Shown: positions 1 through 11,950, numbered from the stretch's first letter. The stretch: DNA of 64,000 bases from Gnetum montanum (GCA_015680685.1 MNCI01026491.1:76682-140681); one strand, 5' to 3'. Made by a program: numbers and translations. Notes: generated by a model from the sequence alone, not told the origin.

Positions 1-18
1 AGCTACATTAGGATATGC

Positions 19-96
19 CTAACTAGTGGCACTAGGTGGGGTTGGAGGCTCCTCTTCTTTTGTCATGCCATTGGGGTCTACAGCATCACATGGTGC
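19..96 (-). pseudogene. Last exon of the Tat antisense gene, copy 1
   Basis: Read on the minus strand this is a 25-codon exon ending in TAG, with an acidic and proline-rich tail (EEEPPTPPSATS). It matches codon for codon in length the last exon of the antisense gene at 37,009-37,086 (tail EEEEPPPPLSGTS, stop TAA), so the C-terminus is the same protein in two copies. The splice acceptor next to it (TAG in the other copy) is changed to TAC here, so this copy could not be spliced as inferred for the other. Sequence similarity continues through the adjoining intron to about 190 and then stops; the upstream exons are missing. The function of the protein is unknown. Confidence 0.6.
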
Positions 97-190
97 GTAT
101 CAACAATAACATCAAAACATAAAATTGTAAGCAAATGTACAATATACACTAAATAGGAAAATTAAAAAAAATAGGGGGCATAGAGAAACA

Positions 191-1282
191 TGGTGATGGC
201 TCATTGAGCATCAACTTTGCAAATAGTAGCCCTAGGACCACTTCCAACACCTTAATCTATTGCCCTGTCTCATGGCCACTCCAACCACCATAGTGGCTAT
301 GACCACTGCAAACCAAACTCCTTACCCTATGCACTTTGCTATGTAGTTAAGCTTTTTCTTTAAGACAAAAAATAAAAATAATAAACCACAACTATGCACA
401 AGCATGTCACCTCTCAAACCCCCACACCCACATTCCACAAAACCTGTGGAAAACAGAAGAAAAAAAAGAGATGAAACCCTTGCCCAGCACACTCCCTCAT
501 GGTTGCAATAACCACAACAACCATGGTAGTGACGGTTCCTACCAAGGTAGGATGCCACCCATAAAACCTAAACCCTTATGCCTAGGTGCATAAAAAGGAA
601 AAAAATGAGAAGGGAGTGAGCATATTCAGGAGTACTTAGTAGTCAATAGTGTCCTGCATTTCTCTACGTGTGTTCGCCATAGGTGCTCCAAGACTCGCTC
701 TCTGTCATCCACATTGGCCAAGCTGGGATGCTAACATCCACTTCGGTGCAAAATTGTTGGTAACTACACCCATGTAACTATGCTACACTATGAAAAGTTC
801 ATTTTTACCTTTTGAAAATGACAAATTTACCAAGGGTAAAACACGCTTATATACCCCTAGGGAGGACTTGAATTTTTACCTACCTAATACTACGCTCAAC
901 GGTGTAGAGTGTAGTCAGGTGTGAGCATAGTCATCAAAGTTAGAAAATTTTTTCATTTTTCTAGCAGTCTTTAGACTAAGAAAAATTCAAAATTTTTCTC
1001 ATCACCCAGTTGGTTCCCAAGCCAATTTTGCTTCAATGATGCATTTAGTGTATCTTACCATTTGCTACAATGTTAAACTGGAATTTCACCATCTACTAAA
1101 ATCTTAAACTACAACCCCATGACCTACTGAGGCCTAAAACTAGCCCACACATCCCTTGCTTTTAAAATAGCATTTACATACTTCGGAAAACAATTTCACA
1201 TTTTTTTCTTTAACTGTGCATATTGCTCTCATTAAAATAGATGTGACTTGACTTTTTTTGGTTGTCTTTGCAAGATCATTGT
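191..1282. other. No gene recognised between antisense exon and Tat RT
   Basis: No coding signal is visible. The stretch at about 860-960 has 'gtgtagagtgtagtcag' wording like the repeats inside the Tat LTRs at 6,630-7,160 and 11,390-11,950, so part may be LTR-derived. The last bases before 1,283 (pyrimidine-rich, then TTTGCAAG) could be a splice acceptor for the downstream RT frame, as known for the intron between protease and RT in Ogre elements, but this is inference. Confidence 0.35.
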
Positions 1283-2860
1283 AGGCTTTACAACATGTCT
1301 ATGTATGAACATCCTGATTCACCTTTAGTCCTTACCAAGACACATGGTGAGCTTATGTGATGCATCAATTCTCAATGCTTAGACCTTGAGCCTGTCGCCT
1401 ATGATGCATACATAACATCCATAGAGGCACCACTAGAATGGTCAAACCATCTAGTTAAGGCCCTAGATCTAGAGGTAGGTGATGTCATCAGGGATCACCT
1501 CATTGAGGTCCCCGTAGCAACATCTAGTGGCGAGGCAAAGACATTGAAACTTAGTTCTTTGTTAAAGCCTCAACATACCCAAAACATCACAAAGGTACTT
1601 AACAAGATCATCAAGGTATTCGCATGGTCTTATGAAGACATTCTAGGCCTAGATCCTCATGTAGTACAACACAACATAATCCTTGAACCTAGCATAAAAC
1701 TAGTCAAGCAAAAAGCTAGTAAGGTTAAGCCTGAGATGGCATTGGTAGTCTAAGATAAAATCACCAAGCTCCATAAAGCTGGTTTCATTCAAGTTGTTGA
1801 CTATGCTGACTAGGTCTCCAACATCATTACTATACTCAAGAAAAATGGAAGTATACACATTTTCATAGACTTCTGGGACCTGAACAAGGCAACCATTAAA
1901 GATAATCTTCTATTGCGTAGTATTGATCAACCAATTGATACTATGGCTAGCCATGTGTTGTTGTTTTTTATGGATGGATTCTCGAGATATAACTAGATTC
2001 AGATCAACCGAGAGCACCAGCTCAATACTACCTTCATGACCCCTTAGGGTACATTTTACTACACCATCATGCCTTTTGGACTTAATAACACAAGGGTGAC
2101 TTATCAATGAGACATGATGTACATCTTTAGTCACTACCTATTAGGTCTACTCAATGATTATGTTAATGATATAGTGGTTAAATCCAATGCATCACACAAT
2201 CGCGTGGATGACTTAGACCTTGTGTTCAAACGTTTTCTGAGGCATGAACTTAGGCTAAATTCTAAGAAGTGTGTCTTTGGCATCAAGATGGGCCACATGC
2301 TAGGTTTTGTAGTATCTGAAGTAGGCCTATGCATAGATCTTGATAAGGTTAAGGCCATTATCAAATTAGCACCACTAGCTAACCTTAAGAAGCTACAAGG
2401 GTTACAAAGAAGATTGCAATTCATATGATAGTTCATCACATAGTTGACCAACAAGTTGCAGCCCATGCAACATTTGCTAAAAAAAGGGAGTTCACTTTGA
2501 GTGGATGGCTCAATGCCAAGTAGCATTTAACAACCTTAAATAAGTGTTGGCTTAACTTCCAACAGTCTACCCTCCACAAGGAGATAAACCATTCTACATC
2601 TACATTGCTACCTCTCACACATCCATTGCTTCTCTGCTTTGCCAAAAGCAAGATGATGGTACTGAGGTCCTAGCATACTACCTAAGCCATGCACTAGTAG
2701 CCTATGAAGAAAAGTACAATAATGTGAAAAAGACTTGCCTTGCCTTAGTCTTTGCACTTAAGAAGTCAAGGCATTATCATTTTTGCATTCAAGTAAACAT
2801 CATCTGCAAGAGCAATGGACTATGAGCTATTATAATGAATATTTACAAGAGCAGTCGCAT
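1283..2860 (+). pseudogene. pol: Tat-lineage Ty3/gypsy reverse transcriptase and RNase H
   Basis: Conceptual translation in shifting frames gives the pre-RT motif FAWSYEDILGLDPHVVQ, then RT blocks including GFIQVVDY, DGFSRYN, MPFGLNN and an active-site box YVNDIVVKS (around 2,158), followed by LRLNSKKCVFG and LGFVVS. RNase H follows from about 2,500 (FYIYIATSHTSIASLL, then YYLSHALVAYEEKYNNVKK). FAWSYEDMPGLD-type wording is typical of Tat/Ogre/Retand RTs. The catalytic YVDD has become YVND. Numerous in-frame stops, mostly TAG, show it is dead. Frame is otherwise largely held from 1,283 on, so losses are point changes rather than large indels. Confidence 0.85.
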
Positions 2861-2989
2861 TACATGTTGGAAAGTAATAACTATATAATTTGACCTACAT
2901 TACATCATGCAAGCATCAAAAAAAGGTCAAGTAATAGCCACATAACTTATGGCTTCCCCAATATATGACCAAGAAATAATAGATCTGGA

Positions 2990-3445
2990 ATTTCTAGATG
3001 AGCATGTTACTAGCATTAGCTAAGTGCTTGACAACTTTGAGGTACTCTTACACTTTGATGGTGCTTCAACATCTTAAGGTGATAGTGCCACTTCCATAAT
3101 CACATTCGCCTCTAGGGAGATTTGACCCTTCACATATCACTTCATATTTTCATGCACTAACAATGTGGTAGAGTGTGAAGGTCTCCTTTGAGGCACCTTA
3201 GAAGCTCGCAACCTAGGAATCCAAAACCTAGTAGTCTAAGGTGACTCATAACTAGTCATCAACCAAGTTATAGAGGTTTATGCTTACAAATCCCAACACT
3301 TGAAACCTTATTGTGATCTGGCAAAGCACTTACTCAACCAATTTGTAACTATTAATGTTCAGCATATCCCCTACAATAGAAATGCCATTACCGACACATT
3401 CGCAACATTAGCCTTAAGCATTGCACCTGAAATGTTTCATGCATT
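2990..3445 (+). pseudogene. pol: Second (archaeal-type) RNase H domain of Tat pol
   Basis: The translation shows LLHFDGAST at about 3,045, then FSCTNNVVECEGLL (FPCTNNVAEYEALL in intact relatives), then a GDS box followed by LVINQV. This is the additional 'aRH' RNase H placed between the ordinary RNase H and integrase. Its presence is diagnostic for the Tat lineage (Ogre, Retand, Tat) within plant Ty3/gypsy elements. Several stops interrupt it. It lies between the first RNase H and the integrase, as the family predicts. Confidence 0.8.
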
Positions 3446-3639
3446 AGCCACCTCTATGGCGGATTGCATTATGCCTGTCATGAAAATAAGAATCATTACA
3501 TCCATAGCCACAGTAAGCATGACCCAAGCAATAGAGCAGTATGACCACATCAAGTCACACCTTCTACAAGGTGAACCTCTGCAGCATCTAACCACTAACC
3601 AAAAGGATGTAGTGTGAAAGCGATCATAACAATACATCA

Positions 3640-4778
3640 TCGTGGGTGATAGCACACTATGCCACCAATTCTACAATTGCATATTCCTGACATGTGTTAG
3701 TGACAAAGAAGCATAGATGATCATTGAACAAGTCCACGAGGGACTCTGTAGAGGCCACATAGCACCCAAGGGAATGGTGGTGAAGATTAGATGCTCATGC
3801 TACTATTAGCCTTACATGGAGTGCGATTGTGTTTCCAAGGTCAAGACATGTGACACGTGTCAACAGCATGGTAACTTAATGCACATGCCACCCATTGAAT
3901 TACATACAACACAGATCATGTGGCCATTCCAACATTGGGGGTTGGACATCATAGGATCAATAACACCTACATTTTCTGTAGAACATAGTTTCATCATAAC
4001 CACCACTAAGTACTTTATGAAGTGGGTTAAAGCTATTCCCCTTAGGAAAACTACATCATAGCAGGTTTGCAAATTCATACTCAATAACATAGTGTCCCAT
4101 TTTGGTTTACCCATGATCATAGTCATGGATAATGGGCCACAATTTAGTAGTGCTAAGACTAATGCCTTTTGTGTGTGCCTTGGAATCAAACATTCCTTTT
4201 CGTCACCTTACTACCCACAAACAAATGGCCAAGCGGAGGCCACAAACAAAGTCATCATTAATATTTTAAAAAAGATGTTTTGCAATAGCAAGTCATAATG
4301 GCATGAGCATCTGATCTACAAACTTTGGGCCTACCACACAACATGACAAATTATAAGAGGTAAGATACAATACAGTTTAGTTTATGGATCTAAATCCATC
4401 TTGCCTCTTGAATTGTAGGTCCCATCAGTTTGAGTGATCCTCTCAAGATTCATAGATGAGGCTCAAAATGATGAGTTGAGAACAATGAACCTTGACTCGA
4501 TAAAGGAGGAGCATATGCAAATGCTTGGTCAAATCAAGTGGTACCAGCAAATGCAACAACAAAAGCATAGTCATAATCAGCATCAACACCCAATCAAGGA
4601 GGGGGACCTGGTCCTCAAGATTGTTTATGAACCTACGAACAAATTCTCAACCAACTAGGAAGGGCCTTTCTTGGTCATCAAGACTTATGGCAATGGAGCA
4701 TTCAAGCTTGTTGACCATGATGGCAACAAATTTGCTAATCCAATGAACCACTCATACTTGAAGTCATACTATGCCTAG
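3640..4778 (+). pseudogene. pol: Tat-lineage integrase and C-terminal tail
   Basis: The N-terminal zinc finger is visible as VHEGLCRGH followed by CDTCQQHG (3,730-3,880). The core has WGLDIIG, MDNGPQFSS and YYPQTNGQAEATNK, so all three catalytic acidic residues (D, D, E) are still encoded. The tail contains the GPFLVIKTYGNGAFKL block near 4,660 and ends at TAG 4,776 after MNHSYLKSYYA. Interrupting stops are present before and after the core. Tandem repeats and then the LTR follow, so this is the 3' end of the coding part of element B1. Confidence 0.85.
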
Positions 4779-4789
4779 TACACAACACT

Positions 4790-5170
4790 GCATCAACGAC
4801 AAAGCAAGGTAAGCAAGAGTCTGCTATGACTATAAATTGGCATAGATGAGTTTTCCATGACTAGAAACTGGCATATCATGTTAGCTATTACACTAAACTA
4901 GCATAGATCATCCTTAGGCCATGATGCTAAAACTAGCCCCCATAGAATTTGTCTACTACAATGCTTAAACTAGCACATCTCATCCTTGCATTATGACATT
5001 AAACTAACACAACATCCACGGTCTACTATGACATTAAACTCACACATGGTAGTCTACTAGACTACAAACTAGCACATCACAATCTACTAGGACCTTAAAC
5101 TGGGTTCATAATCTGCTAGGACCCTAAACTAGCACAACACATGGTCTACTAGGACCTTAAATTGGGTTTG
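4790..5170 (+). repeat. Post-pol tandem repeats, copy 1
   Basis: About ten degenerate units of roughly 35-40 bp built around 'ctactatgacattaaactagcacaac' variants (core TTAAACTAGCA). They begin a few bases after the integrase stop. Related units occur at 9,450-9,965 and 36,500-36,790. Tat-lineage elements are known to carry fast-changing tandem repeats in their 3' untranslated region. Confidence 0.75.
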
Positions 5171-5764
5171 TAGTTCAACTTACATAGTTCTACAGATAAA
5201 CAAGTACAAATACTTTCGATCCTCCATCATCTGCCCACACCTCGTGGGTAGGGTAGGGTAGGGCATTGCAATTCCAAAATAGAGTTCACATTGTCAAGAG
5301 ATGCCTCAAGAACATTTTCAATGTTATCACCTTTGGCATTTTCCTAATCCTCTGAAAATGCCTTTAGGCATTTTTCTGACCTTGCAAAGCTCCTGCCATG
5401 GTCGCTAGCAATATCAGTCCCAAGCCACCCTGACAACATTACTAGCCTTGGGCATTTCATTATTGCTTGGAGCTCTCATCATCAGCACAACCCCTTGGAG
5501 TAATGGGAGCATTAGGGCCCTAGTCATCTCACCTACTCTACCAAGTTCTTACCATTGTTCGAGTACTTACCTTCAGTGTGGTTTCTAGAACTTTTGTAGC
5601 TCGCTCACTCCACAACCTACACTAGCATTGTAAGCTCTTGCAACTGGTCTAGTACTCATAGCACATGCAGCATCCTTGTAGCTAGCAATTTGTTCTCATC
5701 TCATGTTGTGTGGTTGTTCTGCTTGTTTTCTCTATGTTATGTTTGTTGGAAAAAACCCCAAAGG
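5171..5764 (+). other. Tat 3' untranslated region before the LTR
   Basis: Non-coding and homologous in order to 9,966-10,413 (shared 'acatagttctacag', 'cacctcgtgggt/caccacgtgggt' and the stretch before the LTR). No gene seen. Confidence 0.5.
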
Positions 5765-6629
5765 TGATCTTGCAAAGATGCATCTCATCACAATGGTAAG
5801 ACACCACATCATCCGATGTGCATGATCAGGCTAGCTAAACTGCTCAAGAGTGGATGTAACATAACTTGTCCCATGGAAAGCCTTTGTGGGTTGGTCAAAG
5901 CTCAAGTGAATGTAATGTAACTCATCCTAGTGAGGAAACACTTATCCTACAGATGCAACATAGTTGTACTAAAGAAAAGCCTGTTAGGTGGCATGTAGCC
6001 CACCTAATGAAAGGCATCTCATAGCTAGCATCTCATAATGTGAAAAACCCAAAGTAGCTTTGCCTCACAATCACAAAAATGCAAAAAACACAAAAAAATA
6101 GGGCAAAATAAGTCCCCAAGTAAAACTAGTAGAGCTACAATTTTGCAACTAGTCCAACCCTAAATCCACATTGACCTTCTCACAAGCACTCTGACAAGAG
6201 GTCACAATTTCAAGCGCAAACCATTTTGGTGCCATTGACGATGACTCTCTCACAAGCACTCCGATGAGAGGTCACTATTTTAGTGACAAGCCTCCTTAGT
6301 GCCATGATCCCTGTAAGTCGTACTAACTCTGCATCTAATAGTGGCATGCATTGTTTGCATCTCATTCCCTTATTATCCCTTAGCACATTTCCAACACCTT
6401 TTATCCTTAGCATACCATAGCCCTTAGCACTCTTAAGCATCGCAAAGCAACATTTGGTTGGGTATTGATGAGTAATGTTGGTGTTGGGCCTGCTATGGTG
6501 TTTTACATTCTTTGTCGATGTCTCTCAAACCACTCCTCCAAACGTCAACAAAGAGAGGCCAATGAAACACCACTAAATTTGAGCTCCTAGGTCTCAACTA
6601 CAAATTTGGTGAAGTGTCAAGACTTGGTA

Positions 6630-7160
6630 TATTCTTTTAAGTGTTAAGACTGCAGTCCCACTACTCGAACTACACTCCAGAGCGTAGTCAGTGTAGTTGA
6701 CATGGATAGTGCAGATTTATAAAATTTGCTAAGCATCAACAACTAGTACAAATTTTTCTAACTGTCAACAGCAACTACAAATTTTTCTATGTCCTAACTA
6801 TGCTCACCCTATTGGGACTACACTCCAGAGTGTAATTAACCCTAGAATAACCACTTTTGCAAATTTTCCTAAGTGCCAAGCCAGAGGCTACTGAGCATGA
6901 TTGGGATGGATGAAACAGTTTAGTAGATTTTCGAACTCTCAAGCCTTCACTCCCTACTATGCTCTAGAGCATAGTTAGCATAGTATGCATAGGCATGTCA
7001 TCTTTGACAATTTTTTCCAAGTGTCAAGACTATGCTCTCACCTTCAGGAGTATGCTCTAGAGTGTAGCTAGCGTAGCTTGCACAAAGCATCATTTTTTGA
7101 CAAGATTTTCCTAACTCTCAGGGCTATGCCCCATAGCATAGTCAACGTAGTTTACCAAAA
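6630..7160 (+). repeat. ~110-bp degenerate repeats in Tat U3, copy 1
   Basis: Repeated wording of the type 'aagtgtcaagactacactc...ccagagcgtagtcagcgtagt...ttttgcaaattttcc' recurs about five times. The same array is in the other LTR at 11,390-11,950. Confidence 0.6.
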
Positions 7161-7559
7161 TTTCCTCTAGAAGCCTCTAGAACTCAACACTGACCTACAT
7201 CTCAACTCCAACATCCCTTCAGCAACCAAGATCAATAAGTTTTATTTCTTTTGCATCCTCCATATGTCCCAAAATTGTACCTATGCTCGACACCACCAGA
7301 GAGAGTGGGTAGCATAGTCTTAGAGTGTAGTCTCCAAAGCTACATTATTTTGCATTATTTTTGGGTACATTGTAGCATGTTTGGCACTCACACATGTAGT
7401 CTTGGCAACATAGTCAGAGTTTGGCAATCTCATAGGATCCATTGGAGCACACCAATAGAACACTATTTTACTTCACTAAGAAAGTAGTTGGGGTGAGTAT
7501 AGTCCCAGCTACCCCTTTGCAAAATGGTGCATGATCTGCAATTCAGCTAACCCTAACCT

Positions 7560-7567
7560 TATAAATA
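7560..7567 (+). promoter_or_regulatory. TATA box of Tat LTR copy 1
   Basis: TATAAATA after 'ccctaacct', matched in position by the same octamer in the second Tat LTR at 12,338. About 900 bp of LTR follows. Confidence 0.55.
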
Positions 7568-8092
7568 CCTGTAGACTTCACATTTTAGAGGTTCGCATTT
7601 TCATTTATCAAGTGGCATTTTGGCATTAGCACTCTTGTAGTCGAGCACCCTTAGCATCTTGACAAACTTTGGGACACCATTGTACACTACCTAGCATACC
7701 GCATACCACTGCAGCACATAGGACATCACAGTAGCCAACCCAGTAGGCTCAAACTCTACAATGAACATTCGTTCTTCATAGCTAGATAGTTTGAGACTGT
7801 GACTACACTTGCCTACTGCACCTATTATACACCACATACCTCTTAAACTTTCCTTTGCAATTGACTATGCTCCCCTATTTGGGGTGATGCCTTTCTTTCT
7901 TGCTCACATTTTGTGCACTTTTCATATTTTTTCTTACATTTTAGCATTCTACTCACACCTTGCACTGTTCAAGCATATATTTCTATATTTGCATCCCTGT
8001 CCTTGCATTCAAAATCTCTACTAAGTTCATACCTACAAACACCATAAACATTGCAAAACACTACGTCCCCCTTAACTCTCATTTCATTGTAA

Positions 8093-8461
8093 CACCCATA
8101 AGTCCTAGTTTGATCAACAAGACTATTCTAGGCACCTCACCTTTGTTTCCAGTAGGCCCTCACATGGAAGTAAGGTTAAGACTATATGATCATAGACCTC
8201 TCAGTGTCTCGTTCCAACCTTCAATGTTTTCGGTCGCTACAACACCGACTATGCTTAACACTGTTCACATGGTTAACATAGTTCACACCACTCGACACTT
8301 AGCACATTTGCATTATCACCATTTGCACTTCATAAGTCCCTATTCGATTGATAAGACCATTCAAGGCATCCTGTCTCCACCTCCAGCAAGGTTCTCGCAT
8401 GGACGTGGGGTAGGCTATGCGACTCTTGGTGTTCCAGCCATCGATGTTTGTGGTTGCTACA
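8093..8461 (+). repeat. ~230-bp spaced duplication at the LTR 3' end
   Basis: 8,093-8,238 and 8,330-8,461 are diverged copies of one segment (shared 'cataagtcc', 'gatcaacaagac/gattgataagac', 'ggccctcacatgg/ggttctcgcatgg', 'caatgtttt/cgatgttt'). The second Tat LTR has a single copy at 12,912-13,052. Confidence 0.6.
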
Positions 8462-9440
8462 CCCATGACCATAGTAACAAATAATAGGCCACAATTTAGT
8501 AGTGCCAAAACTAAAGCCTTTTCTAAGTGCTTTAGCATCAAACATTCCTTCTTGTTGTTGTACTATCCTCAAGCAAATGGCCAACTGAAGGCCACTAACA
8601 AAGTCATCATCAACATTCTAAAGAAGATGCTAAGTAATAGCAAATGACAATGGCATGAGCAACTAGCCTACACACTTTAGGCCTACTACACAATGCACCA
8701 AATAGCGACAGGTAGTGTCGAACGTCAAGTTCGCTGGTAGTTAGTAATCCCCTGAGGAGCCCCTCGTACTCTGCCACATTATTCGTACAGGGGAAGGTCA
8801 AGCGATAAGCGTGTAGATGCACATCCTCAAGCGATAGCGTAATGACGGTGGCAGCACTGCTTAGGGAAATGGAGAGTGTAGTTCCAACACTTAGAGAAAT
8901 TTGAAACAAGTGGCCTCATGGTGACACTTAGATAAATTTGTAGTCAAGACACTACAATCCAAATTTGGTGGTGTTTCATTACTCATCCTAATAAAAGATG
9001 AATATGAAATCAAGATAGTAAGGATCATGACAAGCATATGAGATCCTTATCTATATTACCAGTTGAATTACAAGTTCCATCACTTTGGGTGTTCCTTTCA
9101 AACTTCATCAATGAGTCTCAAAACAACAAGTCGAGAACCATAAACCTTGACTCAGTAGAGGAGGAGCACATGTAGACGCTTGATCACTTTGAATGGTACC
9201 AAGAAATTCAATGACAAAAGCACCATCACAACCAACACTAGCACCTGATCAAGAAAGGGCACCTGGTCCTCAAGGTCATTTGTGAACTTGCAAATAAATT
9301 CTTAGGCAACTGAGAAGGGCCTTTCTTGGTCACTTAGGCCTATGACAATGGAGTGTTCAAGCTTGCTAATCAAGACAAGAATGAGTTTGCCAGTCCAGTG
9401 AACCATTCATGCTTGAAGCTATACTATGCTTAGCGTGAAG
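8462..9440 (+). pseudogene. pol: Integrase tail of a second Tat element (B2)
   Basis: Starting directly after the LTR end, the translation reads MTIVTNNRPQFSS then YYPQANGQLKATNK and KKMLSNSK, closely matching 4,111-4,300 of B1. The catalytic Asp (DN) reads NN and the Glu of NGQAEATN is Lys, so key residues are lost. After an inserted foreign segment (about 8,700-9,000) the integrase C-terminal tail resumes (GPFLVT, then MNHSCLK-type wording) and ends near 9,430. The 5' part of this element is not present to its left, consistent with B1 having inserted here or with recombination. Confidence 0.75.
8698..9000 (-). mobile_element. Inverted chimeric Tat fragment inside the B2 integrase
   Basis: On the minus strand, 9,000 to about 8,870 matches the Tat LTR near 11,310-11,420 ('caccaaatttgga', 'ctaagtgttggaactacactctcc'), and 8,867 to 8,698 encodes part of an archaeal-type RNase H (YRLTFPCTNNVAEYEGLLRG). 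The RNase H part keeps many CpG dinucleotides, unlike all neighbours. The flanking integrase reading resumes on both sides, so about 0.3 kb is an insert of filler type. Confidence 0.6.
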
Positions 9441-9449
9441 CACTACACA

Positions 9450-9965
9450 TCAACTCAACATAGTAAGCACTTGTCCACTACAACATTAAACTGGCATAGC
9501 CACAGCATTCATCTACAACAACATTAAACTGGCATAGCTAGTCTACTCAACATTAAACTAGCATAGCTCATCCTTGGGTCATGACATTAAACTGGCACAA
9601 TAGCTCATTCGCTATGACATTAAACTAGCATAGCTCACGTCTACTATGATGCTATACTAGCACAACACATGTCCGCTATGATGCTAAACTACCATAGCTG
9701 ATGTTTGCTATGATGCTAAACTGGCATAGCTCACGTCTTTTATGATGCTAAACTAGCATAGCACATGTCTACTATGACACTAAACTGGAACAACACATCT
9801 ACTATGATGCTAAACTAGCATAGCGCATACCCACTATGATGTTAAACTAGCATACAACAGTCCACTAGGACTATAATCTAGCACACTATGATCTGCTAGG
9901 ACCTTAAACTAGTAGGGCTATGATCTACCAAGACCTTAAACTAGGTTCGTGGTTAGTCACACATA
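9450..9965 (+). repeat. Post-pol tandem repeats, copy 2
   Basis: About fourteen units of roughly 35-38 bp: 'ctatgatgctaaactagcatagcacatgtctact' and variants. It occupies the same position after an integrase tail as 4,790-5,170, but the unit number and spacing differ. Confidence 0.8.
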
Positions 9966-10076
9966 GTTCTACAAGCAAGCAAGAGAGCATAACTTTAACT
10001 TCCCCACTCCCCCCCCCCCTCCCAACTCTTTTCTACACCACGTGGGTGGGGATACTGCAGTCCTAGAATGGAGCAC

Positions 10077-10350
10077 TTGCAAGCGGTTCGGCCTTGGGAA
10101 CACTTGTAGCATCATCGTCCCTAGCCATTTTGTTGGTTTTTTGAGCACTTACCATCAATTCGACCTTTAGAGCACTTGATGCATCATCGTCCCCTGGCAT
10201 TTTATTAGCTTTTTTAAGCACCTACAATTGGTGTAGCCTTGGAAGCACTTCCAACATCCTTTCCCCTAGCCATTTTGCTTCTTTTTTGAGCACTTGCCAT
10301 CGGTTTGACTTTTGGAGCACTTGTAGCATCATCACCCTTTGAATTTTATT
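10077..10350 (+). repeat. ~70-bp tandem repeats upstream of the Tat LTR
   Basis: About four units with the order 'gcattttgttggttttttgagcactt - ccat - cggtt/attcgacctt - gagcacttg - agcatcatc'. A weaker version is at about 5,290-5,500. Non-coding. Confidence 0.6.
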
Positions 10351-11389
10351 TGCATTATGTGTTTGGTATTTTCTTATCTACTCAGAGTTATGTTTGCAGG
10401 ATGAAGCCCTGGGTGATCGTGCAAAGATGCATTTCATCATAGTAGGAAGTCACTGCATTATTCTAATGTGAATGATTGGATTAGCCAAGCCTCTCAAGAG
10501 TGCACATCCTTACTACCCCACTATAGCCTACCTACACCCATCCCTATGACTTGATACCCTTGCATTACCTTGCATAGTCAAGATTGCAAATCCCTCTGAT
10601 GCACATGTGCTATGACCACATGGCACCCTTTGTAAGTCAAACCGTAAAACCCAAGGTAGACATAACATAAGTTGACCCATGGGTAGCCCTTGTTGTCTAG
10701 TTAAATCCTAGGTGGATGTAACACAAATCATCCTAGGAATGAAACATCTATCCTACAGATGTGGTGTGGTTTCATAAGCATCAAAGCAAAACCCATCTTG
10801 TGGCATGTAGTCCACTTGATGGAAAGCACCCTACAATTAGCATTTAATAATGTGTAAAACCCAAACCAAGCTCTTCTGAGAGCAAAAAAAAAAGGAAAAA
10901 AGTAAAAAAAAAAAGAGTAAATGGGAAAAAGCATATCTCCAAGCAAATCAGCAACACTACAATTTCACCGCTAGTCTGGCCCTCAACCCACATTAACTCT
11001 CTCATGAGCAATTCAATGAGAGGCCAATGTTTTTAGGGGTAAGCTACCCTAGTGCCATGGTCACCATTAGCCATGTTAACTCTACATCTTGCATCATCAC
11101 ATCATCTTTACATGTCATCTCCCCTTTTAATCCCCAATATATCATCTACAACTTTTACTCCCAGCATACTGCTATACACAGCACTCTTGAGCATGGTGCA
11201 ATGGCATCTGATTAAGCATTGAAGAGTAATGTTGATGCCAAGCCTGCTATGGTGTTTTTTTGTTCTTTGTCGACATCTCTCAGGCTACTTCTCTAGAAAT
11301 CAATAAAGAGGGGTCAATGAAATAGCACCAAATTTGGACTACAATGTCTCGATTGTAAATTTGCCTAAGTTTCAACACAAGGCCACTTT

Positions 11390-11950
11390 CTATAAATTTT
11401 TCTAAGTGTTAGGACTACACTCTCGACTGCCTCAAAGGGTAGTCAACCTAGTGGAGAGTGTAGTTAACTCAAAAGTTAACTTTTTTGCAATTTTGTCTCA
11501 GTGTCATCGTGAAGCAAGAAGCTACAAATTTCTCTAAGTGCTAAGACTACGCTCTCAATTTCCCTAGAGCATAGTTAGCTCAATACACAAAGGCCAATTT
11601 TGCAAAAAAAATTTAAGTGTCAAGCCAACTACTGCAAAATTTTTTTAAGTGCTGAGACTATGATCTCCACTACCCTAGAGCGTAGTCAAGCATAGTCAAC
11701 ATGAAGGCCTATTTTTTGTAGATTTTTCTATGTTAAGACTACACTCTCCACCAACCTGGAGTGATGTAGTCAAGCATAGTCAACTGGAGGCCAATGTTGG
11801 CAAGTTTTAACAAGTGCTAAGACTACATTCACCTCCAGTTGGGAGCGTAGTTAGCCTCCCATGGAAAGCATAGTCAGCAGATAGCCATTTTTTGCAAAAA
11901 TTTTCAAAGTATGGGACTACACTCTCCCTCAATCCAAAGCATAGTTAATC
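11390..11950 (+). repeat. ~110-bp degenerate repeats in Tat U3, copy 2
   Basis: Five to six repeats of 'aagtgctaagactacactctc...gagcgtagtcaagcatagtcaac...ggccaatttttgcaaattt'. It matches the array at 6,630-7,160. Confidence 0.65.

Larger units (their letters stand above)
5765..8461 (+). mobile_element. Tat element B1 3' LTR (~2.7 kb)
   Basis: This region is collinear with 10,414-13,052: both begin TGATC(T/G)TGCAAAGATGCAT and share blocks throughout. A TATA box (TATAAATA) sits at 7,560-7,567, followed by matching transcribed-region sequence. The start is placed at TGATC after a partly purine-rich stretch, and the end at GCTACA, giving TG...CA ends; both are best guesses. Inside are degenerate ~110-bp repeats (6,630-7,160) and a duplicated 3' end (8,093-8,461). 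The LTR abuts integrase sequence of another element at 8,462. Confidence 0.6.

Noticed and set aside
2158-2526. 122-codon minus-strand frame opposite the Tat RT
   Set aside because: It is the shadow of the RT reading on the other strand, with no conserved counterpart.
7809-8484. Open frames with hydrophobic and His/Pro-rich wording
   Set aside because: They lie within the Tat LTR 3' half, are not conserved as protein in the other LTR, and overlap a nucleotide-level duplication.
4790-9965. Regular repeats as a CRISPR array
   Set aside because: Units are degenerate, lack conserved repeat/variable spacer structure, and follow integrase genes in a plant-type sequence.
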